Below, one piece after another: positions 62,172 to 64,000 of a stretch of 64,000 bases of DNA. The DNA lies in contig SVPQ01000001.1 of the NCBI GenBank assembly GCA_015065845.1, positions 124,001 through 188,000 of the forward strand, written 5' to 3'. The DNA comes from Oscillospiraceae bacterium (GTDB lineage: Bacteria > Bacillota > Clostridia > Oscillospirales > Acutalibacteraceae). Position numbers and translations under genes: made by a program. Position 1 is the first letter of the stretch. Every line of letters starts with the position of its first letter. A model generated the notes under the pieces. It was not told where the DNA came from, searched no databases, and worked only from the letters and a program-made list of their open reading frames with translations.

Positions 62172-62816
62172 ATGAAAGAATACGAATATTATATTTTTGA
62201 CTTTGATGGTACTTTGGTCGACTCTTCTGAAGGCATTTATAATTCTATTATTTTTGCTTTAAAAGAATTCGGAATTGAAGAAAATGACAGAGAAAAACTC
62301 CGTTATTTTATAGGTCCTCCGCTTTTTCATTCATTCAAGCATATTTATGGTGTTAATGATGAAGATTCAAACTGGCTTGTTGCAAAATACAGAGAACGTT
62401 ACAAAGTCAAGGGTTGTGCCGAATCTGTTGTTTATGATGGTGTACCTGAAATGCTTAAAGCATTAAAAGAAAAAGGTAAAAGAATTGCAATTGCATCTTC
62501 AAAACCGAAACAATTTGTTGACGAAATCTCAAAACATCTTGGTATTTTTGATTATTACGATTATGTTTCTGCTGAAAGTTTTGACAAAACACATTCAAGC
62601 AAAGAAGATTTAATAAACAATGTTTTAGAGCATTTCGGTAATCCGCCGAAAGAACAGTGTTTAATGATTGGTGACAGATTTTATGACATTGACGGTGCTA
62701 AAGCAACCAATTTAGACTCTGCAGGTGCAATTTTCGGTTTAGGCGAAGTAGAGGAACTCACCAATGCCGGAGCGACATATTTGCTTAATAAACCTGGTGA
62801 CTTATTAGAGTTTTAA
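62172..62816 (+). CDS. HAD-family phosphatase (phosphoglycolate-phosphatase-like)
   Basis: 214 residues from the ATG at 62172 (GTAGGTG upstream), preferred over the GTG at 62163. HAD motifs: DFDGTLVDSSEG (nucleophile Asp), AIASSKPKQF (Ser), Lys in FDKTHSSKEDLI, and MIGDRFYDIDGAKAT (metal Asp). A helical cap sits between motifs I and II. It removes phosphate from small metabolites; the substrate is uncertain. Monocistronic, followed by repeat element G. Confidence 0.9.
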   Translation: MKEYEYYIFDFDGTLVDSSEGIYNSIIFALKEFGIEENDREKLRYFIGPPLFHSFKHIYGVNDEDSNWLVAKYRERYKVKGCAESVVYDGVPEMLKALKEKGKRIAIASSKPKQFVDEISKHLGIFDYYDYVSAESFDKTHSSKEDLINNVLEHFGNPPKEQCLMIGDRFYDIDGAKATNLDSAGAIFGLGEVEELTNAGATYLLNKPGDLLEF

Positions 62817-62848
62817 GAAACACTTTAATTTGGAATGGCAAGAAAAGC

Positions 62849-63046
62849 AATGCAGAATGCAGAGTGCAGAGTGCAGAATTTCGGAAGTCCTACGACTTGA
62901 TTATAATTGAATATGGATAAAAAAGACTACATTCTCTCTTTTAAAGTTAATCTTAAATGAAAGAATGTAGTTATTTTTATAATATTATAATAGCAACGCG
63001 AAGCATTCAACTAATTCCGAATTACGAATTACGCATTCCGAATTAA
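62849..63046. repeat. Hairpin element G with 7-bp repeats
   Basis: Left 7-mers (TGCAGAA, TGCAGAG, TGCAGAG), GGAAGTCCTACGACTT, then ACTACATTCTCTCTTTTAA...TTAAATGAAAGAATGTAGT (62925-62972) and right-edge AATTCCGAATTACGAATTACGCATTCC. The right edge reaches the stop of the Cys-rich gene next door. Confidence 0.75.
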
Positions 63047-63189
63047 TCTCTACCGCATTTCTTCGAATTGCAAGTTTTTGCATTCGGGCAACCGATGCAT
63101 TTTTCACCGCGTTTTTTGGCTTTTATCACATAGCCAAGCGCCGCACCCAATATCAATACAAGAACTGCTATAATGATAAAGTTTTCCAT
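63043..63189 (-). CDS. FeoB-associated Cys-rich membrane protein
   Basis: 48 residues: one N-terminal membrane helix (FIIIAVLVLILGAALGYVI), a basic stretch, and a Cys-rich tail (CIGCPNAKTC, KKCGRD). This layout matches the small proteins often found after feoB, which are thought to help ferrous iron uptake. It begins 16 bp after the feoB stop. Confidence 0.88.
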   Translation of the reverse strand: MENFIIIAVLVLILGAALGYVIKAKKRGEKCIGCPNAKTCNSKKCGRD

Positions 63190-63205
63190 ATTTTACTCCC
63201 GCAAA

Positions 63206-64000
63206 TTATTTTGTTATTTTTTCTTTAGCTTTCAAAGTGTATTGAACTTCAATTTTCTTGTTTGCTCTGATAATAAGTACAACAAGAACTGCAACAAATA
63301 CTGATACTGCAATTAAGCCACCTAAGAATCCTGCACCAACAGAGCCAGTTGTAATAAGTGTACCAATCTGGTAAACAAGGAAACCAACTGTAAAGCCTGT
63401 GCCTAACTGAAGTGCAATACCACCCCAGAGCCATTTTGCGCTCTTCATTTCAGCATTCATAGCACCAAGTGCCGCAAAGCATGGTGGTGTGTAAAGGTTA
63501 AACATAAGGTAAGCTAAAGCTGCTGAAGCTGTAAGACCCATTGTTGCAGCAACCTCTGAAGCACCGCCCTCTAAAACGAGTTCATCTACATTGATGAAGT
63601 TTGTAATGCTGAAGCAAACTGCAAGAGTACCAACTACATTTTCTTTAGCAATAAATCCTGTAACTGCAGCTGCCGCTAATTGCCATGAAAGAATACCAAC
63701 TACAGGAATAAGAAGATATGCAAATGGTGATGCAATAGATGCTAGCATTGAAGCGTCTGCAGTCTCTGCAACCTGAAATTTCCATGTGAATGTCTGCATA
63801 ATCTGAACCGCAGTATTACAAATGAGAATAATTGTAGCAGCCTTTACTATGTAAGCCCAACCACGACTGCACATTGATTTGAATGCTCTTACAAAACTTG
63901 GAACTTTATATTCAGGAAGTTCAATAATAAAGAAAGACTTTCTTACTTTATAACCCGCAACTTTATTAACAAGTAATGCACCAAGGAAAATGAGCACAAT
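63206..64000 (-). CDS. feoB: Ferrous iron transporter FeoB, C-terminal part (5' end outside window)
   Basis: At least 265 residues of the membrane region; the GTPase domain lies beyond base 64000. Visible features are ELPEYKVPSFVRAF, the gate-type segment WQLAAAAVTGFIAKENVVGTL, and LMFNLYTPPCFAALGAM with its conserved Cys, followed by two C-terminal helices. It imports Fe2+, matching the iron need of the many Fe-S enzymes here. Confidence 0.93.
   Translation of the reverse strand: MVLIFLGALLVNKVAGYKVRKSFFIIELPEYKVPSFVRAFKSMCSRGWAYIVKAATIILICNTAVQIMQTFTWKFQVAETADASMLASIASPFAYLLIPVVGILSWQLAAAAVTGFIAKENVVGTLAVCFSITNFINVDELVLEGGASEVAATMGLTASAALAYLMFNLYTPPCFAALGAMNAEMKSAKWLWGGIALQLGTGFTVGFLVYQIGTLITTGSVGAGFLGGLIAVSVFVAVLVVLIIRANKKIEVQYTLKAKEKITK

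Overview
The window looks like chromosome of a low-GC, strictly anaerobic Firmicute of the class Clostridia, probably a gut Oscillospirales/Ruminococcaceae-type bacterium. The signs are an electron-bifurcating [FeFe] hydrogenase operon facing a sensory-hydrogenase operon, a T-box leader on ileS, a perfect CIRCE box before clpB-htpG, AAGGAGG-type ribosome binding sites, and large secreted proteins built from FnIII-like, cohesin-like, dockerin-like and Cys-module repeats. I see no tRNA, rRNA, CRISPR array, transposase or phage genes.

Layout. 1-3497: the 5' part of a secreted BspA-type protein whose visible downstream end carries a dockerin-like domain. 3653-8660 (minus): hndA, a HATPase gene, hndB, hndC, hndD. 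8957-13654 (plus, divergent): DRTGG protein, HATPase, HydS-like hydrogenase, second DRTGG protein, PHP phosphoesterase, GPH-type transporter. 13702-20457 (minus): two very repetitive secreted proteins, each a cohesin-like domain followed by 13 or 8 FnIII-like repeats. 20622-23730: flavodoxin-like protein, metallophosphatase, PRK06851-like ATPase. 24175-28589: a third repeat-rich surface protein and a divergent XRE regulator, with two matching palindromes between them. 29214-35065: ileS (type 2, T-box controlled), prfB without the usual frameshift, malic enzyme. 35250-38981: membrane proteins (including a DUF5058 pair), a YfcE phosphodiesterase and three small unknown proteins. 39148-43417: a paired ABC exporter behind a 25-codon peptide gene and a divergent XRE regulator. 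43554-50993: NSS transporter, a 100-bp tandem repeat, htpG, clpB, a membrane protein. 51123-56070: Tex, an unknown protein, and a MATE pump behind a long leader that contains a terminator. 56209-62055: a cohesin-like surface protein and a three-gene NuoE/NuoF/NuoG-GltD operon resembling the Sporomusa-type Nfn transhydrogenase. 62172-64000: HAD phosphatase, FeoB-associated Cys-rich protein and the 3' part of feoB.

How it fits together. HndABCD would couple H2 to NADH and ferredoxin, and the Stn-like complex would couple NADPH to NADH and ferredoxin, so the window holds much of the cell's redox balancing. The HydS/DRTGG/HATPase/PHP set facing the hydrogenase operon probably senses H2 or redox state. 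The surface proteins share modules (three cohesin-like N-termini, one dockerin-like domain, FnIII-like repeats in three proteins, Cys modules in two) and may form a cell-surface adhesion or scaffold system.

The most unusual items are the small peptide/ABC-exporter locus, two kinds of structured noncoding repeats (a 100-bp tandem hairpin repeat with a diverged single copy elsewhere, and a scattered family of hairpin elements edged by 7-bp tandem repeats), and the MATE leader.
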